Source: Thiothrix sp.
Lineage (GTDB): Bacteria; Pseudomonadota; Gammaproteobacteria; Thiotrichales; Thiotrichaceae
Assembly: GCA_008015155.1 (NCBI GenBank)
Contig: SSFA01000018.1
Coordinates: 1-64,000 of the forward strand
Reading direction: 5' to 3'
DNA length: 64,000 nt
The notes under the pieces are model-generated. The model was not told the DNA's origin. It ran no database searches and was given only the letters and a program-made list of their open reading frames with translations. Below, in pieces: positions 10,736 to 21,598 of the stretch. Both the position numbers and the translations under genes were made by a program. The stretch's first letter is position 1. Each line of letters opens with the position of its first letter.

Positions 10736-11884
10736 TCAAACTGACGTATTCGTTTGGGCAAACACATAGCCTAAGCCTAGAAAGAATAGACTGCCTACAC
10801 CAGCCAATAAAAAGATTTGCCTACGCGTAAAGCGTTGGCGATTACGGAAGGGGCTTTCAACAAAGCGCCAACTAAGCCAAGCAAACACCAAGCTAGCCAA
10901 AGCCATTGCTGCCATTAACGCCAGATTAGCTTCTACATAAGGTTGCATGCGTGCAAAGACTAATAAAGGCTGGTGCCAAAGATAAGCACTGTAAGAAATC
11001 AAGCCAACAAAGACTAAAGGCTTTAGGGATAAAGCTTGTCCCGCAAGATTATGTGGGCTAGCGAAAAGAATGATTAAAGTAGCGCCAAGGGTGGGAAAGA
11101 GTGCATAGCTACTGGGGAAGGGTAGGCTATTATTGAGTAAAAAGATAGAGCCTAAGACTAAGGCTAGTCCCACCAAGCTTAGGCACTGTGCTAACCAACC
11201 CGTACTCACTTGCTTATTTTTCAAATAAACAGCGGCTAAAGCACCAAGCAGTAACTCCCAAAAGCGACTCGGTAAGAGATAAAAGTTCGCACCTGCATCC
11301 ACACGCCAAAGCCATTCAGATGTCGCTAAACCGATGACAGCAAGCACGCCTAAGCTTAGATAAATAGCTTTAAGCCCAAATTTCCACAAGAAAGCCAATA
11401 ATAGTGGGAAGATAAGATAATACTGCTCTTCCACCGCCAAGCTCCAAGTGTGTAAGAGGGGAATATATTCAGATTCAGTCGCGAAATAATCGCTTTCTTG
11501 CCAAAACAAAAGGTTAGAAGCAAATAATATGACTGAGATTAAACTACGCCCAAAAGCGGCTAATTCATGGGGCAAGAGTAGCCACCAAGCCACAGCAGCA
11601 GTAAAGGCTAGTACTAAAAATAAAGCAGGTAAAATACGTCTAATGCGCCGTTCATAAAAGCTTAATAGACTAAAATTTTGATTCTGTAATTCATCTAGCA
11701 GAATTGAGCTAATCAAATAGCCACTAATTACAAAGAAAATATCTACCCCAACAAAGCCACCACTAAAACCAGTGAAGCCTGCGTGATAAGCGATCACAGG
11801 TAATACAGCTACAGCACGTAGGCCGTCTATTTCGGTACGATAATGCATAGGATTCAACAGCGCGGAAAAATGGCTATTATGCAC
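10736..11884 (-). CDS. Membrane acyltransferase, OafA/YrhL type (acyltransferase family 3)
   Basis: Integral membrane O-acyltransferase that would carry acetyl groups across the inner membrane to a surface glycan. The N-terminus has the family pattern YRTEIDGLRAVAVLPVIAYHAG, followed by GVDIFFVISGYLI and about ten hydrophobic helices, with RxxRILPALF and LHTWSLAVEEQYYLIFP as further signatures. It ends after the last helix with no SGNH domain, which is supplied by the next gene. The longest frame starts with GTG at 11884; the ATG at 11848 (residue 13) fits family alignments better, though neither has a clear ribosome site. Target may be LPS O-antigen, capsule or peptidoglycan. Confidence 0.9.
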   Translation of the reverse strand: MHNSHFSALLNPMHYRTEIDGLRAVAVLPVIAYHAGFTGFSGGFVGVDIFFVISGYLISSILLDELQNQNFSLLSFYERRIRRILPALFLVLAFTAAVAWWLLLPHELAAFGRSLISVILFASNLLFWQESDYFATESEYIPLLHTWSLAVEEQYYLIFPLLLAFLWKFGLKAIYLSLGVLAVIGLATSEWLWRVDAGANFYLLPSRFWELLLGALAAVYLKNKQVSTGWLAQCLSLVGLALVLGSIFLLNNSLPFPSSYALFPTLGATLIILFASPHNLAGQALSLKPLVFVGLISYSAYLWHQPLLVFARMQPYVEANLALMAAMALASLVFAWLSWRFVESPFRNRQRFTRRQIFLLAGVGSLFFLGLGYVFAQTNTSV

Positions 11885-11889
11885 CGAAA

Positions 11890-11919
11890 AGTGCTGGCAA
11901 GTCGTGTGTAGCCAGCACT
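11890..11919. terminator. Perfect inverted repeat upstream of the acyltransferase
   Basis: AGTGCTGGC (11890-11898) and GCCAGCACT (11911-11919) form a 9-pair stem with a 12-base loop, 31 bases past the end of the small minus-strand ORF and just before the acyltransferase start. There is no T-run, so it could be a weak terminator, a processing site or a protein-binding palindrome. Confidence 0.4.
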
Positions 11920-11949
11920 GAGTTAAGATTTAACTTAGGCCAACGAGGT

Positions 11950-12138
11950 TTATTTATTTTGCTTAGCTTGCGTTGGTTTGGCAGCGGCTAGCATACGTTT
12001 AGCCAAGTTTTTACGTCTAGGTGTCACGGCTGTGCTGTTTGCGTTTGATGCGGCGGTTTCTTTCGAAGTCGAGTTAGGTTGTGCCGTCACTCGATAGTTA
12101 GCGGTGGTAAAGGCTTCTATATCAATATAACTTAACAT
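11950..12138 (-). CDS. Small basic hypothetical protein (62 aa)
   Basis: I do not recognise this protein. It is short, with an N-terminal MLSYIDIEAFTTANYRV segment, a Ser/Thr/Asn/Ala-rich middle and a basic C-terminus (PRRKNLAKRMLAAAKPTQAKQNK); there is no signal peptide or membrane helix. The case for translation is a strong GAGGAGA ribosome site 6-7 bases ahead of the ATG at 12138. It precedes the acyltransferase and SGNH genes on the same strand, separated from them by an inverted repeat. The basic tail could bind nucleic acid or an acidic surface, but that is speculation. Confidence 0.5.
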   Translation of the reverse strand: MLSYIDIEAFTTANYRVTAQPNSTSKETAASNANSTAVTPRRKNLAKRMLAAAKPTQAKQNK

Positions 12139-12578
12139 ACCATTCTCCTCGTAGTGGTAAATTCAAAGTTAGTTGAGAAAGCTAGTTGTTATTAGATGCT
12201 TAGTTTCCGTTAGCTCACTCCCTCTATAATGAGCTAGCAATAAAACGATAAATTAAACTGAATTCCTCCTAATTAGTTTTGAACAAAATCAGCTAATTTA
12301 ATTAAGCTGCTGTTTTAGCTTAGTCAAAGGCAGCGAGGCTTTTCCAAAAAACTTAGGTTTTTTGCGTTTATTGAGACTATTTTCGATTTTAGTGAAGTCT
12401 AGTACGATGATGAGCATGTACCTATGCTTGTTAATGTGCGCCTCAGCTTAGCAAGGATTTTGGCTAATCGCAGCTTTCTATAAAAAAAATTTATATTTTA
12501 TAATTTATTTTTTGATTCATGAAGACCTAAATTGACTTAAGCTCTCTTTGGTTCTAACTAGCGCAGCAGCTAGCTGTG

Positions 12579-12743
12579 TTACCAGTTGCTGTTGATGTGT
12601 TGGGTTATGATATCTGTCATCTCACTAATCTTGCCAGCGGCTAAAACGGCTGACCCTGCTTGTAATAGGATTCGAAACACATTCATGCATAATTCTTGAG
12701 TTAGCGCAGCGAGAGTAGCAATAATTTGTATCTTTTCTATTTT
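12579..12743 (-). pseudogene. Remnant of an ArsR-family regulator gene
   Basis: On the minus strand a 54-codon frame reads ATLAALTQELCMNVFRILLQ, then AGSAVLAAGKISEMTDI, and stops at 12579-12581. This matches the first half of ArsR/SmtB winged-helix repressors of the type LAALAQExRLxIFRLLVQAGPxGLAAGxI. No ATG stands at the expected start (an ATA codon is there), and the frame ends before the recognition helix (normally xTLSFHLKEL), so the DNA-binding part is lost. Downstream frames do not restore it. Such regulators often sit beside ars or sulfur genes; none remain here. Confidence 0.6.
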
Positions 12744-12780
12744 TCAATAATAGTTGAAATAATCAACTTAAGTTTTTGCT

Positions 12781-12808
12781 CTTGAAATCCCCTAGTTTTA
12801 CCCCATCT
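12781..12808 (+). promoter_or_regulatory. Sigma-32 (RpoH) heat-shock promoter of htpG
   Basis: CTTGAAA at 12781-12787 and CCCCATCT at 12801-12808 match the sigma-32 -35 and -10 consensus (CTTGAAA, CCCCATnT) with a 13-base spacer. Transcription should begin near 12815, leaving about 40 bases of leader before the htpG ATG. Confidence 0.88.
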
Positions 12809-12854
12809 ATTGCCCATTCTTGTTGAAACTAACTAATTAGAGGGACGAGCATCC

Positions 12855-14744
12855 ATGAGTGCACCTGAAAAAGAGAATCTACAATTTCAAACGGAAGTGA
12901 ACCAACTGCTGCACTTGATGATTCACTCGCTGTATTCCAATAAGGAAATTTTCCTGCGCGAGTTGATCTCGAATGCGGCAGATGCCTGTGACAAGCTACG
13001 CTTTGAAGCGATTGGCAATGATAGCTTGTATGAAAATGATAGTGATTTGCGGGTTGAAGTTGAGTTCGATAGTGCAGCCCACACGATTACGATTCGTGAC
13101 AATGGCATTGGTATGAATCGTGATGAGGTGGTGAGTAATATTGGTACGATTGCCCGTTCAGGTACGAAAGATTTCTTACAGAAACTGACTGGCGATCAGA
13201 AAAAAGATGCCCATTTAATTGGTCAGTTCGGGGTTGGTTTTTATTCAGCTTTCATCGTCGCGGATAAAGTCACTTTAACAACGCGTCGCGCTGGTTTAGA
13301 GAAAGATCAAGCCGTCCGTTGGGAGTCTGATGCCCAATCAGGTTACAGCTTAGAAACGGTTACTAAAGAAACCCGTGGTACTGAAATCGTCTTGCACCTA
13401 AAAGAAGAAGAGCAAGGCCTAGCCAATGATTGGCGCTTACGTTCGATTATTCGCAAATATTCCGACCATATTCCTTTGCCGGTGAAAATGCTGAAAGCTG
13501 CTGAGGAAGAAGGTCAAACCAGCACGGAATGGGAAGTCATCAATAAAGCCAATGCCCTATGGCGGCGTTCTAAAAACGAAATCAAAGACGAAGAATATCA
13601 AGAGTTCTATAAGCATATCTCCCATGATTGGGAAGATGCCTTGGCATGGTCGCATAATCGTGTAGAAGGTAATTTAGAATATACCTCCCTCCTGTATCTG
13701 CCTTCGCGCGCGCCTTTTGATCTATATGAGCAAAAGCAACAACATGGTATTAAGCTTTATGTGCAGCGGGTTTTCATCATGGATGATGCTGAGCACTTAA
13801 TGCCCCGTTATCTGCGCTTTGTGCGTGGGGTGATTGATTCAAGCGATTTACCCTTGAATGTTTCACGTGAAATTCTGCAAAGCAACAAAATCATTGATTC
13901 CATGAAAAGTGGCTCAGTGAAAAAAGTGCTGGGCTTACTAGAAAGCATGGCAAAAGACGAACCAGAAAAATATACAAAGTTCTGGAAAGAGTTTGGTCGC
14001 GTGCTGAAAGAAGGCCCGGGTGAAGATTTCAGTAATCGTGAGCAAGTCGCTAAATTGCTACGCTTTGCCTCCACTCAAACGGATAGTGCAGACCAAACCG
14101 TTTCGCTAGAAGACTATATCAGTCGCATGAAAGAAGGTCAGGATAAGATTTATTACATCACGGCTGATTCTCATACTGCGGCGAAAAATAGCCCACATTT
14201 GGAAGTGTTCCGTAAGAAAGGCATCGAAGTCTTATTGTTATCTGATCGGGTGGATGAATGGTTGACCAATAGCTTGCATGAGTTTGAAGGTAAGCAACTG
14301 CAATCCGTGGCTAAAGGTGCTTTAGATTTAAGCAAATTGGATAGCGAAGAAGATAAAGAAGAGCAGAAAAAAGTCGAAGAGCAGGCTAAAAACTTAATCA
14401 CACATATTAAAGAAAGCTTGAATGATAAAGTAGAAGATGTGCGGGTTTCCCATCGCTTGACCAGTTCGCCTTCTTGTATTGTCTTAAATGAGCATGACAT
14501 GGCGCTGTATATGCAGCATCTCTTAAAGCAAGCTGGCCATGAAATGCCAAGTACTAAGCCGGTTTTGGAAATTAATCCAAGTCATCCTTTATTAGCACGG
14601 ATGGAGGCTGAAACGGATGATGAGCGCTTTGCTGAATGGGCCAGTGTCTTATTAGATCAAGCGATTCTGGCAGAGGGCGGTCAATTAGAAGACCCTGCAG
14701 GCTTTGTACATCGTTTGAATAAGCTCATGCTAGCAATGGGCTGA
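12855..14744 (+). CDS. htpG: Molecular chaperone HtpG (Hsp90)
   Basis: Cytosolic Hsp90-family ATP-dependent chaperone that remodels client proteins with DnaK. The 629 residues have the usual three parts: the GHKL ATPase domain (1-~220, with [24 protein letters not shown] and [17 protein letters not shown]), the middle domain (~235-500, with [19 protein letters not shown]) and the C-terminal dimerisation domain. A GAGGGA ribosome site lies 9 bases upstream. The sigma-32 type promoter directly upstream shows heat-shock control. It is a single-gene unit, closed by two hairpins after the stop. Confidence 0.98.
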   Translation: MSAPEKENLQFQTEVNQLLHLMIHSLYSNKEIFLRELISNAADACDKLRFEAIGNDSLYENDSDLRVEVEFDSAAHTITIRDNGIGMNRDEVVSNIGTIARSGTKDFLQKLTGDQKKDAHLIGQFGVGFYSAFIVADKVTLTTRRAGLEKDQAVRWESDAQSGYSLETVTKETRGTEIVLHLKEEEQGLANDWRLRSIIRKYSDHIPLPVKMLKAAEEEGQTSTEWEVINKANALWRRSKNEIKDEEYQEFYKHISHDWEDALAWSHNRVEGNLEYTSLLYLPSRAPFDLYEQKQQHGIKLYVQRVFIMDDAEHLMPRYLRFVRGVIDSSDLPLNVSREILQSNKIIDSMKSGSVKKVLGLLESMAKDEPEKYTKFWKEFGRVLKEGPGEDFSNREQVAKLLRFASTQTDSADQTVSLEDYISRMKEGQDKIYYITADSHTAAKNSPHLEVFRKKGIEVLLLSDRVDEWLTNSLHEFEGKQLQSVAKGALDLSKLDSEEDKEEQKKVEEQAKNLITHIKESLNDKVEDVRVSHRLTSSPSCIVLNEHDMALYMQHLLKQAGHEMPSTKPVLEINPSHPLLARMEAETDDERFAEWASVLLDQAILAEGGQLEDPAGFVHRLNKLMLAMG

Positions 14745-14765
14745 AGCCTTAAGCTACCTTTGGAA

Positions 14766-14793
14766 ACCGACACCCTCGTTCGAGGGTGTCGGT
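14766..14793 (+). terminator. Strong hairpin after htpG
   Basis: A perfect 12-pair stem (accgacaccctc / gagggtgtcggt) with loop gttc lies 22 bases past the htpG stop. No T-run follows directly; a second hairpin with T-run comes 30 bases later, so this may also protect the mRNA end. Confidence 0.7.
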
Positions 14794-14823
14794 TGATCAG
14801 TAACTATCTAAGCACTATGAAAG

Positions 14824-14846
14824 GCCTTCTCAGTAGAAGGCTTTTT
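14824..14846. terminator. Bidirectional terminator between htpG and the DUF1566 gene
   Basis: gccttct (14824-14830) pairs with agaaggc (14835-14841) around loop cagt. TTTTT follows on the plus strand, and gaaag before the stem gives T's on the minus strand. It lies between the convergent htpG and the minus-strand gene ending at 14865. Confidence 0.75.
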
Positions 14847-14864
14847 AACTGGTGCAGACTAGAC

Positions 14865-15452
14865 TTATTCGCTAGTGTCTCTGACTAATAAAGCTTGCAT
14901 GGGCTCAGTTTTATCGATGCCTACAGGATAAGTTCCACTTGAGTCATTGCCAAAATCTAACATAGTGGCTCGGCTATTAGCTTCTACAGATGATTCAAAA
15001 TAATACGGCGAGGAGCTCCAAAAACTAGCTGAGTCATTATAACTGCCTTCGGGGTTGTTTTGGGTAATGGGAAAGATACTTAAATTAATAGCAGGTGCTT
15101 CACAAGAACGTTCTGCTAAAGACATAAGTTCTTTAATATTAGGCAATCGCCAATTGGTGTAACCCGCAAAAGCTTGAGTATTAGCCGCTTCAGCTGCTAA
15201 ATGTGCATTTTTCCAATTCAATAAAACTGGATTCCCAGTGCAATCAAGGTCATTTTGACCCAATGAGCATTTCTTCCACATAAGGCCAGTGCGATTATCT
15301 GTAACCGTACCATCGCTGTTATCCGTATATTGACTAGCAGGATGTTGAGTAGGAATCTCAGAGTTACAGTATTGATTGTTAAATTGAGCTTGTACGGCTA
15401 GAGGCAATACAGAAAGCAAAGTTAGCAGTAGTTTTAATTTAAAGTTAAGCAT
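14865..15452 (-). CDS. Exported DUF1566 (Lcl C-terminal-like) domain protein
   Basis: A 195-residue secreted protein. Residues 1-22 are a signal peptide (KLKLLLTLLSVLPLAVQAQ). The mature part is one DUF1566 domain, recognisable from DGTVTDNRTGLMWKKC, NWRLPNIKELMSL, SFWSSSPYY and the end ALLVRDTSE. This domain resembles the C-terminal domain of the Legionella collagen-like adhesin Lcl and occurs in secreted and surface proteins. Four cysteines may form disulphides. It lies 89 bases downstream of a large protein ending in the same domain, so the two are probably paralogues working at the same surface. Ligand unknown. Confidence 0.82.
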   Translation of the reverse strand: MLNFKLKLLLTLLSVLPLAVQAQFNNQYCNSEIPTQHPASQYTDNSDGTVTDNRTGLMWKKCSLGQNDLDCTGNPVLLNWKNAHLAAEAANTQAFAGYTNWRLPNIKELMSLAERSCEAPAINLSIFPITQNNPEGSYNDSASFWSSSPYYFESSVEANSRATMLDFGNDSSGTYPVGIDKTEPMQALLVRDTSE

Positions 15453-15540
15453 TTTTAAATCTCGTCGTGAACTTGTTACTCGATGGGTTTAGATAGCTCT
15501 CGGTTTAACACCGAAAGCTATCAGTATTAGCTGTGTTGGT

Positions 15541-18423
15541 TTATTTGCTTCCTCTGACCAATAAGGCTCCCATCGGTGTAAAGTCGTAAAGGGACTGAAC
15601 AGAACCGGTATTAAAGTTCACAAAATAATTGTAATAGGGTTGGTTACGCACATAGGGGATATCTGATGACCAATACTGAGATTCGCCTGAAGTGCGACGA
15701 ATATGGGGGAAGTAGTTAGTATCAATGGCCACACTCTCAGCATTTAGGGCTAAGGTGGACGATTTATCGAGTGCTACTAAACCAAATAATTCATCGAGGC
15801 TAGGCTGCCGCCAGTCATTTGCTCCACAAAAACCACTCTCGTTAGTTGCTTCAATATAATTGGCAATGGTGCAGTCTAAATCAACTAAACTGCAGTTATG
15901 CTCGAAGACTGAAGTTTTCGCGCCATAGGTCCAGTTAACATCGTGCAAGTCGCCATTGTTGGTTTTGACTTCCCAAATCAGTCCAGTGACATTGTCCTTG
16001 ACGCATGACCAAGGAGTCTGGCTGTAGTCGGCTGTTTGATCCACTAAAGGCACACCCTGGCTATCCAATTTAGTGAAGCTAAAGCCGGCATAACCATCTA
16101 GAGGGTCGTTAGCTGTGAAGTCCCGTCCGTTTTGCGCATCTTGATTAGGATGAGTGCTAACAGGGCAGGTGAGTTGGCTTGCACTGTCATCGCCACAAGT
16201 CGTTAAACCGGTATCATTAAGCTTGCCAGTGGCTTGAGGGGTAGGACTTAATAAATTGATGACTTTGATTTGTGTGGTAGCAGTCGATTTGAAACCATAG
16301 TTATCAGTGACGGTGAGCCTAAAGACCATGTCTTCCGTTGCATTTAGATCGGGTGCAATAAAATTAGTGACCGCGGCTTGGGGATTGCTGATAGTAACCG
16401 TGGTTCCTTGAAGTTGCTGCCATTCATAGCTAACAATTTCATAGCCGTTATCAGTATCAGCGCCACTGCTGCTACCATCTAAACTGATCGTTTCTAATTC
16501 TCTACGCGTTTGATCTGCGCCTGCACTGGCATAGAGTGGAGTGCTATTGACTAGTTTGACAATACGAGTGGCATGAGCCTGATTATTCGCAGCATCACTC
16601 GCGGTATATTCTAAGGTATAAGTACCTAAGGCATTGGCAACCGTTCCGGTTGTACTGACTGTAACGCTGCCATCTACATCATCGATGGCAGTAGCACCTG
16701 GATCCACATAGGGATTGTCATCAGGATAATCAGGATCAAAGTAATGATAGGTTTTGTCCAAGCCCTGCAAAGTGATCACTGGTGGTACTGTATCAGTCAC
16801 TACGGCAGTTTTTACTGTCACTGTACGGGTGACTGGATCCGCTTGGTTACCCGCCGCATCTTGAGCATGGTATTGGAGCGTATAAACGCCTGCTTGTGCT
16901 GTGTTAACTGAGCCTGTTGTTGTTACCGTCACTGTGGTGTCGACATCATCGCTAGCCGTAGCCCCTTGATCAATGTATTCATCTCCGACGGTTATTTCAA
17001 TGGCTGCGGAGCCAATTAAACTGATCACAGGTTTGACATTGTCTACAGGGTTCACAGTGACACTGGTAGTGGCTGAGGCACTTGCTCCTTGATTGTCAGT
17101 GACCGTGAGTTTAAAGGTCAAAGTTTCAGTGGCACTGATATCAGGTGCACTGAAAGAGGCTTGTGCTGAATTAGCGTTATTGAGAGTGACAGACTGTCCA
17201 GCCGTTTGCTCCCAGACATATTGACTAATTGAGCCATCAGAATCGCTACTGGCTGTACCATTTAAGTTAACAGTGGTTTGCTCATTAACGGTTTGATTAG
17301 CACCGGCATTAGCCGTGGGTGATAGATTTGCCACCGGTTTCACAATAACGCTACGGGTTAAGTTAGTGGAGTTGCCCGCGCTGTCAGTGGCTGTATAGCT
17401 TAGGGTATAACTACCTGCCCTCGAAGTATCAACCGTGCCTGAAGTAGTGACAGCTAGATTGCCATCCACATTATCAGTAGCAGTTGCACCAGCATCTACA
17501 TAGGTGTCACCCACTGTCACTTCAATAGTACTAGCGCCATTTAAAGTGATGACGGGTGGGATGGTATCTACTGGCGTGACTGCGACAACTTTGACCAGAC
17601 GTGTGACCGTACTGATATTGCCTGAGCGGTCGCGCGCGCGATAGCTGAGCTGGTATTCACCTAGCCGAGCAGTATTGACTCTCCCAAAGGTGGTAATGTT
17701 GACTAACACACCACTATTATCAGTTGCTTCCGCACCCGGATCGATAAAGTTGGCCCCCAGTGTCACTGTCATAACACTATCACCTAACAAACTAATGACA
17801 GGCGCTATTGTATCAGCAACTACTGTGACAGTACGGGTCACACTGGCTTCATTACCAGCAGAGTCTTTGGCAAGATAGGTTAAAGTGTAGACCCCTGGTA
17901 TATTACGTCTGACTCTGCCTATCACTCTTACCCTGAGGTCGCCATCCAAATTATCGGTAGCACTGGCACCTGGATCATCGAATACGCCATTTTGGATCAA
18001 ACTCATGCTGCTCGAGCCATTGAGTTGAATAACAGGAGCCACCGCATCAGGAATTACAATCACCTTGCGTTTGGCAGTTGCTTTATTCCCTTTAGAATCG
18101 ACGGCGCTATAGGTAATTGTATAGGTACCCGGCCTATTAATATTGACCCAACCCCGCACTGTGACATTAATCGGGCCATCTACCGCATCCACGGCAGTCG
18201 CCAAGGGATCAGTGAAGTCACTGCCTTGGTAAATAGTCATTTCGGCATCACCGTTTAAGGTAATCACCGGTGGAGTCAGATCACGAGGAGGGCGTGCGCG
18301 TTCCGCTTGAGTCTGAGAACCGTTTAGTACAGTCGTTTCAGTAGCGTTAGCTGAATAGGAGCTACTTAAACAGGCAGCTGAAAAAGAAATGAATAAAGCT
18401 AGGTGCTTAACTCGTAGATTCAT
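15541..18423 (-). CDS. Large exported protein with DUF5011 and PKD-like repeats and a C-terminal DUF1566 domain
   Basis: A ~960-residue surface or secreted protein. A signal peptide (ending YSANA) is followed by four DUF5011 Ig-like repeats of ~78 residues (about 50-370; each PPVITLNG..., DPGA..A.D, G.YTLTY.A.DSAGN), a PKD/REJ-like domain (370-465, ANAGANQTVNE), two more DUF5011 repeats (466-633), a second PKD-like domain (635-730) and a DUF1566 domain (about 770-960) with GLIWEVKTN, NDWRQPSLDELFGL and YWSSDIPY. There is no LPxTG, autotransporter or membrane segment, so export is probably through type II secretion. I chose the ATG at 18423; a GTG lies three codons upstream. The stalk-plus-head layout suggests an adhesin. 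Confidence 0.82.
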   Translation of the reverse strand: MNLRVKHLALFISFSAACLSSSYSANATETTVLNGSQTQAERARPPRDLTPPVITLNGDAEMTIYQGSDFTDPLATAVDAVDGPINVTVRGWVNINRPGTYTITYSAVDSKGNKATAKRKVIVIPDAVAPVIQLNGSSSMSLIQNGVFDDPGASATDNLDGDLRVRVIGRVRRNIPGVYTLTYLAKDSAGNEASVTRTVTVVADTIAPVISLLGDSVMTVTLGANFIDPGAEATDNSGVLVNITTFGRVNTARLGEYQLSYRARDRSGNISTVTRLVKVVAVTPVDTIPPVITLNGASTIEVTVGDTYVDAGATATDNVDGNLAVTTSGTVDTSRAGSYTLSYTATDSAGNSTNLTRSVIVKPVANLSPTANAGANQTVNEQTTVNLNGTASSDSDGSISQYVWEQTAGQSVTLNNANSAQASFSAPDISATETLTFKLTVTDNQGASASATTSVTVNPVDNVKPVISLIGSAAIEITVGDEYIDQGATASDDVDTTVTVTTTGSVNTAQAGVYTLQYHAQDAAGNQADPVTRTVTVKTAVVTDTVPPVITLQGLDKTYHYFDPDYPDDNPYVDPGATAIDDVDGSVTVSTTGTVANALGTYTLEYTASDAANNQAHATRIVKLVNSTPLYASAGADQTRRELETISLDGSSSGADTDNGYEIVSYEWQQLQGTTVTISNPQAAVTNFIAPDLNATEDMVFRLTVTDNYGFKSTATTQIKVINLLSPTPQATGKLNDTGLTTCGDDSASQLTCPVSTHPNQDAQNGRDFTANDPLDGYAGFSFTKLDSQGVPLVDQTADYSQTPWSCVKDNVTGLIWEVKTNNGDLHDVNWTYGAKTSVFEHNCSLVDLDCTIANYIEATNESGFCGANDWRQPSLDELFGLVALDKSSTLALNAESVAIDTNYFPHIRRTSGESQYWSSDIPYVRNQPYYNYFVNFNTGSVQSLYDFTPMGALLVRGSK

Positions 18424-18848
18424 AAAGCTCACTCAACAATCAAATTATTAATTTAATGGGTTTGTTTTTTTGAAAAAAATTAAGGTTAAATTAATACTAG
18501 ATTGAATTATGTAAACTGAGGTTTACAGATTGTAAATTTACAAAATTTTTTAATAAAACATTGAATATAAAGTTATTTATTTTAAATAAAATTCACTAAA
18601 ATTAAATAATAATATTTAATGATGAAGAATTTATGAGTGGATAAAATATTTTTTATTAATGGATTTATTATTTTTAAATAATAAAAATTACAAAGGTAAT
18701 TTTCATGAAGCGAGAGAAAAATGTGGTCAACAGCAGTGGGGATGCTAAATGAAACGCTCTAGAAGATAAGTAGTCTTAAAGATGAACGGTTAAGTTTTTA
18801 AGAATAAGGTGGCTAAGACCAGTTGAAATGAGCAGCGAGGGAGGGTAC
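18424..18848. other. Very AT-rich spacer between the surface protein gene and aqpZ
   Basis: About 420 bases. The first 250 are unusually A/T-rich with runs such as aaataataaaaatt, typical of upstream promoter and H-NS/IHF-type binding DNA, probably the control region of the minus-strand surface gene. I see no intact ORF or RNA; a 13-codon frame at about 18703 is not credible. Confidence 0.5.
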
Positions 18849-18873
18849 TCCCTCTATCTGAACGATAGAGGGA
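18849..18873 (-). terminator. Hairpin 3' of aqpZ
   Basis: TCCCTCTATC (18849-18858) and GATAGAGGGA (18864-18873) form a perfect 10-pair stem with loop tgaac, 13 bases past the aqpZ stop. It has no T-run on the minus strand. Confidence 0.6.
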
Positions 18874-18886
18874 ATAGCTTATGCAT

Positions 18887-19612
18887 TTAAGAATGGCTGC
18901 TAGCAGTCTGATAGTTTTCAACAGCAGGTGTTTCGCTAGCAATGAAGCGATAAGTTACTGCGCCTAAAATACCACCAACAATCGGTGCAACCCAGAACAA
19001 CCACAATTGAGCAACAGCCCAATCACCTACAAACAAAGCAACACCTGTGCTACGTGCAGGATTCACAGAGGTATTGGTAACAGGGATGCTAATTAAATGG
19101 ATCAGCGTTAAAGCTAAACCAATCGCAATCGGTGCAAAGCCTTTAGGTGCACGCTCATCGGTGGCCCCCATGATGATGATCAAAAAGAACATAGTCATTA
19201 CGATTTCAATCACTAAAGCAGATACTAAAGAATAGCCACCGGGTGAATGCTCGCCATAGCCGTTAGAGGCAAAGCCTTTAGCAAGATCAAAACCGGCTGC
19301 ACCGCTAGCAATTACATATAAGACAGCTGCTGCTAAGATGGCGCCTACGACTTGGGCTGCAATATAAGGGAGCAGTTGGTTCACTGGGAAACGGCCGCCC
19401 GCCCATAAACCAATTGAAACTGCTGGATTTAAATGGCAACCAGAAATATGGCCTATCGTGTAAGCCATGGTAAGTACGGTTAATCCAAAGGCTAGTGAAA
19501 CGCCCATTAAACCAATACCTACCTCAGGGAAAGCAGCCGCAAGTACTGCGCTGCCGCAACCGCCCAAGACTAACCAAAACGTGCCGATCAGCTCAGCCGC
19601 ATAACGTTTCAT
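18887..19612 (-). CDS. aqpZ: Aquaporin Z
   Basis: Inner-membrane water channel of 241 residues with six helices and the two half-helix NPA motifs: [17 protein letters not shown] in the first half and [15 protein letters not shown] in the second. The narrow selectivity-filter residues (F, H, R pattern) and the start [25 protein letters not shown] match AqpZ rather than the glycerol facilitator GlpF, whose second motif reads NPARD. An AAGGAGC ribosome site precedes the ATG. It is a single-gene unit with a hairpin after the stop; osmotic adaptation is the usual role. Confidence 0.96.
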   Translation of the reverse strand: MKRYAAELIGTFWLVLGGCGSAVLAAAFPEVGIGLMGVSLAFGLTVLTMAYTIGHISGCHLNPAVSIGLWAGGRFPVNQLLPYIAAQVVGAILAAAVLYVIASGAAGFDLAKGFASNGYGEHSPGGYSLVSALVIEIVMTMFFLIIIMGATDERAPKGFAPIAIGLALTLIHLISIPVTNTSVNPARSTGVALFVGDWAVAQLWLFWVAPIVGGILGAVTYRFIASETPAVENYQTASSHS

Positions 19613-21595
<1,983 letters not shown>

Positions 21596-21598
21596 GCG

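Larger units (their letters stand above)
12139..12854. other. Long AT-rich spacer upstream of htpG
   Basis: About 700 bases without an intact gene. It contains the ribosome site of the small minus-strand ORF, a 7-pair A/T-rich palindrome at 12346-12363, a degraded ArsR-like fragment (12579-12743, minus) and the htpG heat-shock promoter (12781-12808). From 12150 to 12570 I see no coding or RNA feature. The low coding density and fossil gene suggest past deletion or decay here. Confidence 0.6.

Noticed and set aside
12346..12363. Rho-independent terminator (AAAAAAC TTAG GTTTTTT)
   Set aside because: Stem is almost only A-T pairs and no gene ends near it on either strand.
14865..18423. Possible diversity-generating retroelement, since DUF1566-type heads resemble C-type-lectin-like variable proteins
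   Set aside because: No reverse transcriptase and no template/variable repeat pair is visible anywhere near.
18703..18750. 13-codon peptide with ribosome-like site in the AT-rich spacer
   Set aside because: Too short and no supporting context.
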